DNA of 62,256 bases from an uncultured Lentisphaerota bacterium. Its GTDB lineage: Bacteria; Verrucomicrobiota; Kiritimatiellia; CAIQIC01. Positions 43,650-53,000 of this stretch are shown in pieces. Each line of letters starts with the position of its first letter. Position 1 is the stretch's first letter. Under the pieces are notes generated by a model. It saw nothing but the letters and a program-made list of their open reading frames with translations, was not told the DNA's origin and made no database searches. The stretch is taken from the NCBI GenBank assembly GCA_903889245.1, contig CAISWQ010000003.1:1-62256 (forward strand), read 5' to 3'. The translations under genes were made by a program, and so were the position numbers.

Positions 43650-44105
43650 ATGAAAACAAATACCTCTTCCACTCCCGAAATCATTTCCCGTGGTGTTTGC
43701 GTGCATCGTGGCCACGTGTTGCTGTGCCGCAACCGCAAACGCGGCAACGTCTATCTGCCCGGCGGCCATCTGGAGGGCGAGGAGCGCGCGCCGGATGCGC
43801 TCGCTCGCGAGCTGGTCGAGGAGTTGGGCCTGCGCTGTCGCATCGGCCGCTTCCTCGGCATGGTGCAGCACGCGTTCGATCACAAGGGCGGGCGCGTCGT
43901 GGAAATCAATTTCGTCTTCGCCTTCCAACTGCCCAAGGCGAGCCTGCGGCGACCGCCGGTTTCCACGGAAGAGAAAATTGAATTCTATTGGTGGCCGCTC
44001 GCCAAGCTCGCCCGCGCAAAAATCCAGCCCAACGTTCTCGCGCGCGTCCTGCCCGTGTGGCTGCGCAGCCGCGCTCAAGCTTCGCGCTGGGTCAGCACCT
44101 TCTGA
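43650..44105 (+). CDS. Nudix hydrolase
   Basis: 151 residues. The Nudix box is complete: G-X5-E-X7-REL-X-EE-X-GL ([14 protein letters not shown], then RELVEELGL), and it binds the Mg ions that cleave nucleoside diphosphate derivatives. The N-terminal strand pattern is [14 protein letters not shown]. Substrate specificity cannot be predicted. The sequence just before the ATG (ACTCCA-type microrepeats, inverted) is an intergenic repeat also found near 4070. Confidence 0.88.
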   Translation: MKTNTSSTPEIISRGVCVHRGHVLLCRNRKRGNVYLPGGHLEGEERAPDALARELVEELGLRCRIGRFLGMVQHAFDHKGGRVVEINFVFAFQLPKASLRRPPVSTEEKIEFYWWPLAKLARAKIQPNVLARVLPVWLRSRAQASRWVSTF

Positions 44106-44107
44106 CC

Positions 44108-45097
44108 TCACCAGCCGAGCGCGCGGATGGCGGCGTAGAGCGCGGGCACGGTGAGCAGGCTCAAGAGCGTGCTCGCCAGGACCGTCGCCGCGCTCAAGCG
44201 CGCGTCGCCGCCGAACCGCTCCGCGAACATGCCGCAACTGATCGCCACGGGCATCGCCACGATCAGGTGGATCGTGTGCCGCGCGATGTCCGTCAGCGGC
44301 AGGCCCGCCAGCACGGCGAGGTGCAGCAGCAGCACCGTCACCGCCGGCATCACCAGCAGGCGCAGCAGCACGACGCCGGTGACCGCGCCGCGGTGGCCGG
44401 GATCATCCCACGTCAGTCCCGCGAGCTGCGCGCCGGTGACGAGCAGCGAGAGCGGGATCGTCAGGCTGCCGACCAGCGTCAGCGCCTGCACGACGATCCC
44501 CGCGGCCCAGCCCGCGCCGTGGTCGCCCGCCGCCGTCCCCCAGGCCGTCGCGCCCGGCACGAGCAGCGCGACGGCGATGCCGGCGATGGTCGCGAGCAGG
44601 CCGGGGTTCATCGCAAGCTGCCGCAGGTCCTCGCGCGCCAGCTTGCCGCGGATGAGCGCCACGCCACCGGTCCAGAGGAACATCTGCGCGCCGAGATTGA
44701 ACAGCAGGATTGTGCGGACGCCCTCCGCGCCGAAGAGGCCCTGCGCGATCGGCAGCGGGAGATAGACCCAGTTCGGCATCGCGGCGACGAACGCGAAGGT
44801 CGGCCGCTGCGCCGCGTTACGCAGCCCGCGCGAGGCGAGCAGACCGAGCCCGCCGGCGAGCGCCATCGTCAGCAGACCGAGCATGGGGATCCACAGGCTG
44901 GCCTGGAGCGAATCGCGCGAAACCGTGGCCAGCATCTGCGTAAAGACCAGCGCCGGGAAGGTGCCATCCACCACCAGCCGGCCGAGCGCGGTCTGGAACG
45001 GCGCGGCCAGCAGCCCGCGCCGGCAGAGCAGCCAGCCCGCCAGCAGGACGAGGAACATCACCGCGATTTTATTGAGCACCACCCACGCATCGGCCAT
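44108..45097 (-). CDS. AEC-family (auxin efflux carrier-like) transporter
   Basis: 329 residues with about ten hydrophobic segments. The start ADAWVVLNKIAVMFLVLLAGWL is typical of bacterial AEC/MdcF-like permeases, which are often carriers of malate, malonate or other organic acids. Internal proline-containing helices (GMFAERFGGDARLSAAT) match the second half of the fold. It converges on the Nudix gene with two bases between stops. The substrate is unknown. Confidence 0.85.
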   Translation of the reverse strand: MADAWVVLNKIAVMFLVLLAGWLLCRRGLLAAPFQTALGRLVVDGTFPALVFTQMLATVSRDSLQASLWIPMLGLLTMALAGGLGLLASRGLRNAAQRPTFAFVAAMPNWVYLPLPIAQGLFGAEGVRTILLFNLGAQMFLWTGGVALIRGKLAREDLRQLAMNPGLLATIAGIAVALLVPGATAWGTAAGDHGAGWAAGIVVQALTLVGSLTIPLSLLVTGAQLAGLTWDDPGHRGAVTGVVLLRLLVMPAVTVLLLHLAVLAGLPLTDIARHTIHLIVAMPVAISCGMFAERFGGDARLSAATVLASTLLSLLTVPALYAAIRALGW

Positions 45098-45299
45098 CGG
45101 GAACTCCGGTTGCGCGGGACTTTAGGCCGCGCCGCCCGCGCTGTCAAAGCCCGCCGCACCCGTGTTTGCAACCGGAAGAAAACCACGAGGTGGCGGCTGC
45201 GGTTGGTTCTATGGCGGCGAGACACCCCCGCTCCCAGTGAGCCGGAAACGCAGCTTCCACCGCGGTTTCCGGGGGACAAGTGAGCCCCCGTGGAAAAAT

Positions 45300-45314
45300 T
45301 TCCCAGCCTTGGAA
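45300..45314. repeat. single palindrome copy
   Basis: TTCCCAGCCTTGGAA, centre 45307, 30 bases before the M14 peptidase ATG. It has one arm substitution. No second copy is found at 31 bp on either side. A CGGGGG/CCCCCG hairpin lies just upstream. Confidence 0.8.
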
Positions 45315-45343
45315 CAGCGCGTGGGACGGCCTATGATACGGCC

Positions 45344-46564
45344 ATGAAAATTTTCCGCTGGTGGTTGGGTTTGGCGGCGGCGCTGGGGGTAACGTGGGCG
45401 GCGGCGACCGGCGCGACCAACGAGCTGGAGTTCATAGACACCAGCTTCGAGAACGCCTCGCCGCTCTGGTACGACCGCGCGGCCGATGGCGCGCTCAACC
45501 TCCACCTGCTCTACGATCACGAGCGCAACTCGCCCAACCGCGCCGCCGGGCATTTCCATTTCCTGCTCCACGCACAGCCCGGCGCGCAACTGACGCTGGA
45601 ATTCCTGAACCTCGACAACGTCTGGAACGGCCGGCCCGGCTCCGTGGCGAAGGAACTCAAGGCGGTGGTGCTTTCCGAAAACGGCCGCGACTGGCAGGCC
45701 GTCCCGACCGAGAGCGTGGCGACGAACCGCGTGCGGCTCACCGTGACCATGCCCGGCCCGCGGCTCTATGTGGCGCGGTTGGAGCCCTATCGCCTCTCGG
45801 ACCTGGACAAGTTGCTCGCCTCCATCCGCGACAACCCGGCTGTGGCAATCACACCCATTGGAAAAACGGTGCAGGGCCGCACGCTGGAAATCATCCGCGT
45901 CGGCGACGAGCGCGCGCCGTACCGCGTCTTCATCCGCGCGCGGGCGCATCCGTGGGAGACCGCCGGCAACTGGGTCGTGCAGGGGTTGATCCAGCGCTTG
46001 CTGAAGGGCGACGCCGGGGCGCAGAAATTTTTGCAGCGCTACTGCCTCTATGTCCTGCCGCTGGCGAACAAGGACGGCGTCGCGCGCGGCGGCACGCGCT
46101 TCAACGTGCTGGGCAAGGACCTCAACCGCAATTGGGACAAGCCCGCCGATGCCGCGCTCGCGCCGGAGAACGCGGCGCTGGAAAAATGGCTGGAGCAGTT
46201 GAGCGCCGCCGGCCGCCGCCCGCACCTGGCGCTGGAACTGCACAACGACGGCAGCGGCCAGTTGCACATCAGCCGCCCGCCGTCGCCGGAACTGGGCCGG
46301 CACCTCGAACGCATGGCGACGCTGGAGAAACTGCTGCGCCAGCATACGTGGTTCACCGAGGGCAGCACGAAAGCCACCTTCCGCAATCCCGGCTCGATGG
46401 GCGAAGGCTGGCTGGAACGCTACGGTGTGGACGTGGCTGTCCACGAGTTCAACTGCCACTGGATCGCGGGACTCAAGGAGCGTCCGACCGGCCGGCACTG
46501 GCAGGACTACGGCGAGAAGCTCGCCACGGTCTTCCACGAATATTTCGACCTCGTGAAGCCGTGA
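45344..46564 (+). CDS. secreted M14-family zinc carboxypeptidase-like protein
   Basis: 406 residues with a signal peptide (1-20). A beta-rich N-terminal domain (about 25-150) is typical of M14-type enzymes from Gram-negative bacteria. The catalytic domain has the zinc motif HPWE (RARAHPWETAGNW), an asparagine-arginine pair (LGKDLNRNWD) and a later His (LELHND). A Glu near the C-terminus (VAVHEFNCHW) may be the general base. The start ATG 45344 follows a lone palindrome. It probably trims peptides or peptidoglycan in the periplasm or outside. Confidence 0.85.
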   Translation: MKIFRWWLGLAAALGVTWAAATGATNELEFIDTSFENASPLWYDRAADGALNLHLLYDHERNSPNRAAGHFHFLLHAQPGAQLTLEFLNLDNVWNGRPGSVAKELKAVVLSENGRDWQAVPTESVATNRVRLTVTMPGPRLYVARLEPYRLSDLDKLLASIRDNPAVAITPIGKTVQGRTLEIIRVGDERAPYRVFIRARAHPWETAGNWVVQGLIQRLLKGDAGAQKFLQRYCLYVLPLANKDGVARGGTRFNVLGKDLNRNWDKPADAALAPENAALEKWLEQLSAAGRRPHLALELHNDGSGQLHISRPPSPELGRHLERMATLEKLLRQHTWFTEGSTKATFRNPGSMGEGWLERYGVDVAVHEFNCHWIAGLKERPTGRHWQDYGEKLATVFHEYFDLVKP

Positions 46565-46775
46565 GGCGCCGGGGGATGAGGCTTCGGCTGGTGTGGTGTT
46601 TGGTTGCGCCGGGTCAGAGACCCGGCCTACTGTGGCTGACCACAAAAGAGCACACAGAAAAACCTCGCAGTGTGCGGCTGGCCTCTTGCCGGCCGCTGGG
46701 TATCGGTTTGTTGTGTGCGCAGGACAACGCGGCCAGAGGCCGCGCCACCCTTTTCAACTGCGGTTCTGGCTAACC

Positions 46776-46896
46776 GGGAGCGGCGGCATTCCTGCCGCCG
46801 CATGACCAACAACAGACGCGGACACTGCTGATGCGGCGCGGTTCAGGCTGGGGCTGTGGCGCGGGTCCCATCGGCGGCAGGAATGCCGCCGCTCCC
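46776..46896. repeat. twinned hairpin cassette in a 505-base gene-free gap
   Basis: The gap 46565-47069 holds no convincing gene. GGGAGCGGCGGCA-TTCC-TGCCGCCGC at the left is mirrored by GGCGGCA-GGAA-TGCCGCCGCTCCC at the right, each read as arms plus loop, about 70 bases apart. Other hairpins nearby: GCCGGGTC-AGA-GACCCGGC (from 46608), GCGGCC-AGA-GGCCGC (near 46738) and GCCGCGTTC-GTCA-GAACGCGGC (near 47023). Confidence 0.8.
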
Positions 46897-47069
46897 AGCT
46901 AGTCGTCCCGCGTCCACACGCCGTACAAAGTTGTGCCTGCCCTATCCGCGGACACGGTGGCTGGCGCGGCTTTTGTTCAGGCTGGCCGCACGCTCACGAG
47001 TGCGGCTACGAAACGGATGTAGCCGCGTTCGTCAGAACGCGGCCAACCCAAGCCCACCCACGCAGCGCG

Positions 47070-48989
47070 TCACGGCGCGACGGGCGTGAGATTCACCTGG
47101 CGCAGGTTGATCGCTTTCCATTTCGCGCCATTAGCGGCACGGACGGCGAGCGTGATGATGCCGGCCTGCTTGATTTCCACCGTGCCGGCGCCGCAGCCCT
47201 TGAACTCGTCCCACGCGCCGGTCTTCGGCGGCTTGGCGGAAAGTTTCTGGCCGGCGACCTCGACCAGCACAGCCGCGCCCTCGTGCGTGGTGGCAGCGGT
47301 GAGGTGGATCTTGTACTTGCCGGGCTTGTCGAACTGCACCTTCCACGACGCCCAGTCGGCGGGCTTGTCCCAGAAGCCGATGTTGGTATGGACGCCCTTG
47401 GTCTCGGTCTTGATCTGGTCGCCGTGCAGCTCGGCATCGTTGGCGTCGAGCTTGAAGTTGCCCTTGGCGTCGGCCTGGACGATCACAGCCTCGAACGGCA
47501 CCGGCGCGGGCTTGAGCTGCTCGCCCGTGATCTTGAGCGTGGCGGTGTACTCGCTGACCTTCGTGGCGGGCAGCGTGACGGCGAGGCCGGCCTCGGTCTG
47601 CTGCCAATCGAGCTTGGCGCTGGAACCGAGCAGCGCGACGCCGGTGACCTTGCCCGCCGCGGTGGCGAGCGACTTGACGAGGAGTTTGCCATCGGCGGGC
47701 CAGCCGAGCGCGGTGGCAAAGAGCGCGTCGCCCTTCGTCGTGAAGCGGATGTCCCTGGCCGTGTACTTGAAGTCCTCCTTGAAGTTACCGCCCTTGGTCT
47801 TGACCGCGCCCTCGCCATAGACGAGCCACGGGCGCGTGCCGTAGATCGCCTCGCCGTGGATGTTGATCCACGTGGCGAGTTCGGCGAGCTGCTGCTCGAC
47901 CTCGGCATCGAGCGAGCCATCGGGCCGCTGCACGATGTTCAGCAGCAGGTTGCCGTTCTTGCTGACGATGTCCACGAGCATGTGGATCGTCCAGCTCACC
48001 GGCCGGAATTTCCACGTCTTGTTGTAATACCAGTCGCCGATCGAGGTGTCGGTCTGCCACGGATGGGGATTGATGCCCGGCATCACGCCGCGCTCGAGGT
48101 CCTCGACCCAGCGGCCCTCGGACTTCTGCTTGCAGTTATAGACGACCTGCGGGTTGCTGTTATAGAGGTGCGCGATCATGCTCAAACCCACCGGGTGTTC
48201 GGGGCCGAACGCGACGCCGCCATCGGTGTAGAGCAGGTCGGGCTTGTAGCCATCCACCAGCTCGCGGATGCGGTCGAACCACTGCTGGTGCCAGCGCGGG
48301 TTCGTGCTGTACCACTTGGTGTCGTCGGGCGCGGCCGGGAAGTGATAGAGGTCCTGCCACTTTTCGTTCGCGCCATCATAGGGCACGCCCGCCTTGGGGC
48401 CATCCTTGTCGGCCTTGTGGCTCCACTGGAACCACGTGAAGCTCGCGCCGAGGTGCTCGCTGACGCCGAACTTCAGCCCGTGCTTCTGCGCCGCCTTCTG
48501 CCAGTCGCCGACCACGTCGCGCTTGGGGCCCATGTTGACCGAGTTCCATTTGTGGAGCTTGGAATTCCATAGATAGAAATTGTCGTGGTGCGAGCCCATG
48601 CTGACGAAATACTTCGCGCCCGCCTTCTTGTAGAGCTGGATCAGCCGGTCAGGGTCCCACTGCTCCGCCTTCCACATGGGGATGATGTCCTTGTAGCCGT
48701 GCTCGCTCGGATGGCCCCAGCGGTCGAGATGGTCCTTGTACTTCACGTCGCCGGGCTTGTACATCCGCTGCGCATACCAGTCGCCCATCTCCGGCACCGC
48801 CTGCGGCCCCCAATGCGCCCACATGCCGAACTTCGCATCGCGGAACCAGTCGGGGCACTGGTAGGTCTTGAGCGACTCCATGCTCGGCTGGAACGGCCCG
48901 CCCGCTATCGGGCAGTTGACCTGGTCCTCGGCCGCCGCGAAACCCATCGCCGCCACCAGCGCCATCACCCACATCGCTGTCTTCATCAT
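47070..48989 (-). CDS. secreted alpha-L-fucosidase, GH29, with C-terminal beta domains
   Basis: 639 residues, a second GH29 only distantly like the one at 20961. A signal peptide (1-20) is followed by a TIM barrel with FGMWAHWGPQAVPE, SMGSHHDNFYLWNS and LLYTDGGVAF (likely nucleophile Asp). A beta-sandwich and then a carbohydrate-binding-like domain (about 515-639, WASWKVQFDKPGKYKIHLT) complete it. AGGAG sits before two tandem ATGs at 48989 and 48986. Substrate preference probably differs from the other fucosidase. Confidence 0.9.
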   Translation of the reverse strand: MMKTAMWVMALVAAMGFAAAEDQVNCPIAGGPFQPSMESLKTYQCPDWFRDAKFGMWAHWGPQAVPEMGDWYAQRMYKPGDVKYKDHLDRWGHPSEHGYKDIIPMWKAEQWDPDRLIQLYKKAGAKYFVSMGSHHDNFYLWNSKLHKWNSVNMGPKRDVVGDWQKAAQKHGLKFGVSEHLGASFTWFQWSHKADKDGPKAGVPYDGANEKWQDLYHFPAAPDDTKWYSTNPRWHQQWFDRIRELVDGYKPDLLYTDGGVAFGPEHPVGLSMIAHLYNSNPQVVYNCKQKSEGRWVEDLERGVMPGINPHPWQTDTSIGDWYYNKTWKFRPVSWTIHMLVDIVSKNGNLLLNIVQRPDGSLDAEVEQQLAELATWINIHGEAIYGTRPWLVYGEGAVKTKGGNFKEDFKYTARDIRFTTKGDALFATALGWPADGKLLVKSLATAAGKVTGVALLGSSAKLDWQQTEAGLAVTLPATKVSEYTATLKITGEQLKPAPVPFEAVIVQADAKGNFKLDANDAELHGDQIKTETKGVHTNIGFWDKPADWASWKVQFDKPGKYKIHLTAATTHEGAAVLVEVAGQKLSAKPPKTGAWDEFKGCGAGTVEIKQAGIITLAVRAANGAKWKAINLRQVNLTPVAP

Positions 48990-49005
48990 CCGGCTCCTTT
49001 CAGCT

Positions 49006-49083
49006 TTCCAAGCCCTGGAAAAAACTCCGCGAGATTTTCCAATGCTTGAAAAAACCGACCGCCTGTTTTTCCAACCCTTGGAA
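49006..49083. repeat. palindrome array 9, three units
   Basis: Cores are centred at 49013, 49044 and 49076 (pitch 31 and 32). It lies immediately upstream of the second GH29 gene (ATG 48989, minus strand). Another single copy, TTCCCGGCCCTGGAA, is at 49364-49378 just past the hisB stop. Confidence 0.93.
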
Positions 49084-49139
49084 ACAACGCACCGCTCACG
49101 GCCGTGAACTATGCCCGCCCGCCGCTGTTTTGGGGAATG

Positions 49140-49316
49140 TCAAAACTTGACCAGCGGATGTCTATTCTTGACCACTCGTCCTGTGCGGTGGTGGATGTCT
49201 GCGCCTTTCGCGTTCAAGAATTCCACTGCTTTTGGGTATAAAGGTGGATGACTGCTTGCGGAGATGTATTTGCGGAAGTCGTCGCCGAGATCGTGGACGA
49301 CAGGTCTTCCATCCAT
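49140..49316 (-). CDS. 58-residue ORF or gene remnant
   Basis: It starts MDGRPVVHDLGDDF and ends KNRHPLVKF, with a mixed, protein-like composition and lower GC than its neighbours. The reading frame just upstream in another frame (RHELRDDAKIWMEDL) is also protein-like, so this could be a frameshifted remnant of a longer gene. No family is recognised and no good Shine-Dalgarno is visible. It sits between the second GH29 and hisB in an otherwise gene-free 392-base stretch. Confidence 0.35.
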   Translation of the reverse strand: MDGRPVVHDLGDDFRKYISASSHPPLYPKAVEFLNAKGADIHHRTGRVVKNRHPLVKF

Positions 49317-49381
49317 ATCTTTGCGTCGTCGCGCAGCTCATGCCTGCCCCAGCCGTCCGGCTTTTCCCGGCCCTGGAAAAA

Positions 49382-49972
49382 TCAGAGCGTGCCCTTGCTG
49401 GAGGGGATGCCGCGCTCACGCGCGTCGCGGGCCGCGGCCATCCGCAGCGCGCGGGCGACGCCCTTGAACACCGACTCCCACGCGTGATGCGGCTCGTTGC
49501 CGTAGAGCTGGCGGATGTGCAGGTTCATCCGCGTCTGCGTGACGAGGGCGCGGAAAAATTCCGCGAGCAGCGCGAGCTCGAATTCCAGAATCTTCTTTTT
49601 CTTGCAGGCCATCGCCAGCACGAGGTAGGGCCGGCCGCCAAGGTCGAGCGCGACCTGGCTCAAGGTCTCGTCCATCGGCAGCAGGCACCAGCCGTAGCGG
49701 GCGATGCCCTTGCGGTCACCGAGCGCCTGGTTGAGCGCGTCGCCGAGCGCGAGGCCGAGGTCCTCGACGGTGTGGTGATAGTCCACGGCGAGGTCGCCCT
49801 TCGCGCGGATGGTCAGGTCCACGAGGCTGTGCTTCGCGAGCAGTTCGAGCATGTGGTTGAGGAACGGCAGGCCGGTCTCGATGGCCGACGCGCCCGCGCC
49901 GTCGAGATTCAGGCTGACGGCGATATCGGTTTCCCGCGTCTTGCGATGCACTTTGGCGCAGCGTGCTTTCAT
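49382..49972 (-). CDS. hisB: imidazoleglycerol-phosphate dehydratase
   Basis: 196 residues. It catalyses dehydration of imidazole glycerol phosphate to imidazole acetol phosphate in histidine synthesis. Metal-ligand motifs: FLNHMLELLAKH, DYHHTVEDLGLALG, MDETLSQVALDLGGR and EPHHAWESVFKGVARAL. It is the single-function form, without the N-terminal phosphatase domain. AGGAG precedes the ATG at 49972. No other his genes are in the window, so the pathway is dispersed. Confidence 0.96.
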   Translation of the reverse strand: MKARCAKVHRKTRETDIAVSLNLDGAGASAIETGLPFLNHMLELLAKHSLVDLTIRAKGDLAVDYHHTVEDLGLALGDALNQALGDRKGIARYGWCLLPMDETLSQVALDLGGRPYLVLAMACKKKKILEFELALLAEFFRALVTQTRMNLHIRQLYGNEPHHAWESVFKGVARALRMAAARDARERGIPSSKGTL

Positions 49973-50027
49973 GGTGCTCTCCTGACCGGCGGGAGCATAG
50001 TCGGCGGCACGGCTTGCGGCAACGGAT

Positions 50028-53000
50028 TTATGGCCGTGTGCCGTGCCAGAACAAGCCCGTGAGGCCGGGCGCCAGGCCCTCGACACCGGTGACGTTGCGC
50101 GGGTCCACATCGAGCGAGGGCCAAACCAGCTCGCCGCGCAACTGGTCGGCCTCGCGCTCGTAGGCGCCGAGGCGCGAGGAGTTGCAGTCGAGCCACTGGA
50201 TGATCTGGTGGCGCTCTTTTTCGGGCACGGCAGCGAGGTGTGTTTTGTTGAAGAGGGTCTGGCCGATCTTGCTGTTGAGCGCACCGAAGCGGCCGGGGAT
50301 GGTGCGCGAGCCGCCGTGGATGCCGCTGTACGCCGTCGTCATATTCCACGCCATCGCGCCGGAGAACCAGAAGGTGTAGCCCTCCTTAAGCGCGGCATAG
50401 CTCATGTCCTGCGGGCCCTTCTGCTTCTCCTGATGGCAGGCGAGGCAGCGGCGCTCGAAGAGCGGCTTGATCTGGCGGTAGTAGCTGACCGGCTCGACCG
50501 GGCCGCATTCCGGTTGCAGCCGCGACGGCGCGCGGGCGAGCGCGAGCGGCGCCTTCGCCGGTTGCACGGCCGCGCGCTGCGGCGACTCGTGGCAGCCGAG
50601 GCAGGTCAGCCGCTCGCCGGGATGAACGAAGGCGACCGAGCGCATGGATTGCACGGCGCGGAAGTTTTCGTCGAGCGCCTGGAAGATCAATTGCTTGGCA
50701 ACCGGCGCCTCGAAGTAGGCGCTGCCATCCTCCTCGACCGGCACGAGGCCGAGCGGGATGCGCGGCGTGTTCTCGCGTTCAAAGCCGATCATCGGCTCGC
50801 CCATCGCGTGATTGGTTTTGGGCAGCGCCTGCACGACGCGCAGCCACTTGATCCTCGTGCCGGGCGGGAACGGCAGGTCGGAATCATAGACGTTCATCAC
50901 GGCGATGGTCGCGCGCGGCGTATCCGTTCCGCCGGGCTGGCGCACGGCCGGTGGAATCACCGGCGGACGCGGCCGCGCGCGCAGCGGCAGCGGGTCAATC
51001 AGCCGCAGCCGCTCGTCCTGCGCGCACGGCAGGTCGCGCAGGCCGCAGAGCAATTCCTTGTTGCCGTAGCGGTCGAGCAGGAAGACGTCCTCCCAGATGT
51101 TGCACAGGAAGAAATCCTCGTTCAGCGGCCAGGGCGTGCCATACTTATAGTGCCGGCGGCCGGGTGTCTCGGTTTCGGGAAACGGCTCGTCGGGCGTGAT
51201 GCGGCGGATTTGCGACAGGTGGCCATCGTCCGGCTGGCGCAGGTCCAACATGCAGAGCGAGCCGAAGACCTCGCCGTGGTGCGGCGCGGCGGTGAAGAGG
51301 TAGAGCGGCGAGCCCGGCACGGCGCGGATGCCCATCTCGACCAGCGGCGTGCCGCGGCGGCTATCCACCTCGCGGCCGTTGACCACCTGCCACGGTTGAT
51401 GATCGGCGAAGGTGTGATAGGGGTGCGGGTAGTTGCCGTGCGGCGCGCGCGGGTTCGTGCCATCGGGATTGCTGATCCAGAAGCGCGTGCCGAGGCAGTT
51501 CTCGCGGTCCACATAGTCCCAGCGCGTGAAGACGAGGCGGCCGTCGTTGTTCACGGTCGGGTTCCACTCGCTGGTCTCGAAATAACTCAACGCCGCCAGG
51601 TCGCCGCCGTCGTCGCGGATGGAGCAGAGCACGTAGTTGCGAACGTTCAGCGCGGCCGCGAAACAGCGGATGAAACCGCCGCGCCGCTCGGAGATGAAGG
51701 CGACGCGGCCATCCGGCAGCCAGCAGGGATCGAAGTCGTTCCAGTCGCCATCGGTCAACTGCACGAGGTTGGAGCCATCCACGTTGACCTTGAAGAGATG
51801 GAAGCAGGTGTTCGTCGCATAGTTCCAGCGATGCTCGCGGTTTTCCGTCCACGCAAACACGAGCGTCTGGCCGTCGAAGGAAAGGTCCGGCGTGGCGAAC
51901 GCACCGCGATCGAGCTTGCGGCCTTTCAACCGGCCGTTCTGCACGATGGAGTTGGCCAGGATGTTGACGACCTGCGGCTCGCCCTTGAAGTGGCCGATGC
52001 GATACAGCCCGCCGCCCGGCAGCGCGTTGAAGCCGAAGTACTGCGTGGCGAAGTGCCCGCCTTGCACGTCGGCGGTCGCGGGATTCGAGCGCACCGAACC
52101 GGCGAACGTGCCGCGCGCCACGCACACCAGCTCGCCGAAATCCAGCAGCGGATTATCCAGCGCGAAGCCGCGCCGCAGTGCGCAGGCCGCGAGGTAGTGC
52201 GCGAAATAGTCCGCTGATTCCGGCGCGGCCCTGGCGCCGGCCACCGCGGTGCGCAGCGCGTGGAAGTCGGCGAGGCGCGCGGCCCACTCCGGCCCGTGCG
52301 GCTCGTGTTCCAACCGCGTGATGAGCGCCGCGGTGCGGCGCAGCACCGCGCCCAGCGGCCCGCCGTCGCCCGCCTGCGGCAGCGCGTGCGGGTCATAGCT
52401 TTGCTGCTTGAGCGTTCCGGCCTCGGCTCCACCGGGGCGCTGTTCCGGGTATTCCTTTTTGTCCTGCCACAGAAAATCGCGCTGCCACTGGCGCAGCACC
52501 GCGTCGCGGATTTTCTCCGCGGCCACCGTCTGGAGCCGCAGGCGCTGGCTGCTGTCCGTGAGCGCGGCGCGCAACGGCGCGGCGTCCGCCGGCGCGGGCA
52601 GTGGGAGCAGCGCCGTGGACATGCCGCCGCCGCCCAACCCATCGGCCGATGTGATCAGCCGCGTGCGCAACTGGCCGTGGTTATGCAGAGTCGAGTCGTC
52701 TTGGCTTGGCGCGGTCGCGTCGAAACGCCACAAACCGATGGTCGCTTCATCGGCGGTCCACTCCGCTTCGTCTTTTCCGCTGGCGGGTGGGCGGACGCCC
52801 TTGGAGAGCCGCACGCCGCGCAACTGACCGGCACAGCCAAAACCGCCCTCGACCAGCCCGCCGATCACCAGCGGGCCGGGCACCTGGTTGCCGGCCGGCG
52901 CGGTGGTGACGGCATCCGCGTGGAGCGCGCCATCCACGAACAGCCGGACGCGCTGCACCTCCATGATCGCCGTCACCGTGTGCCATTGGCCATCGGTGAT

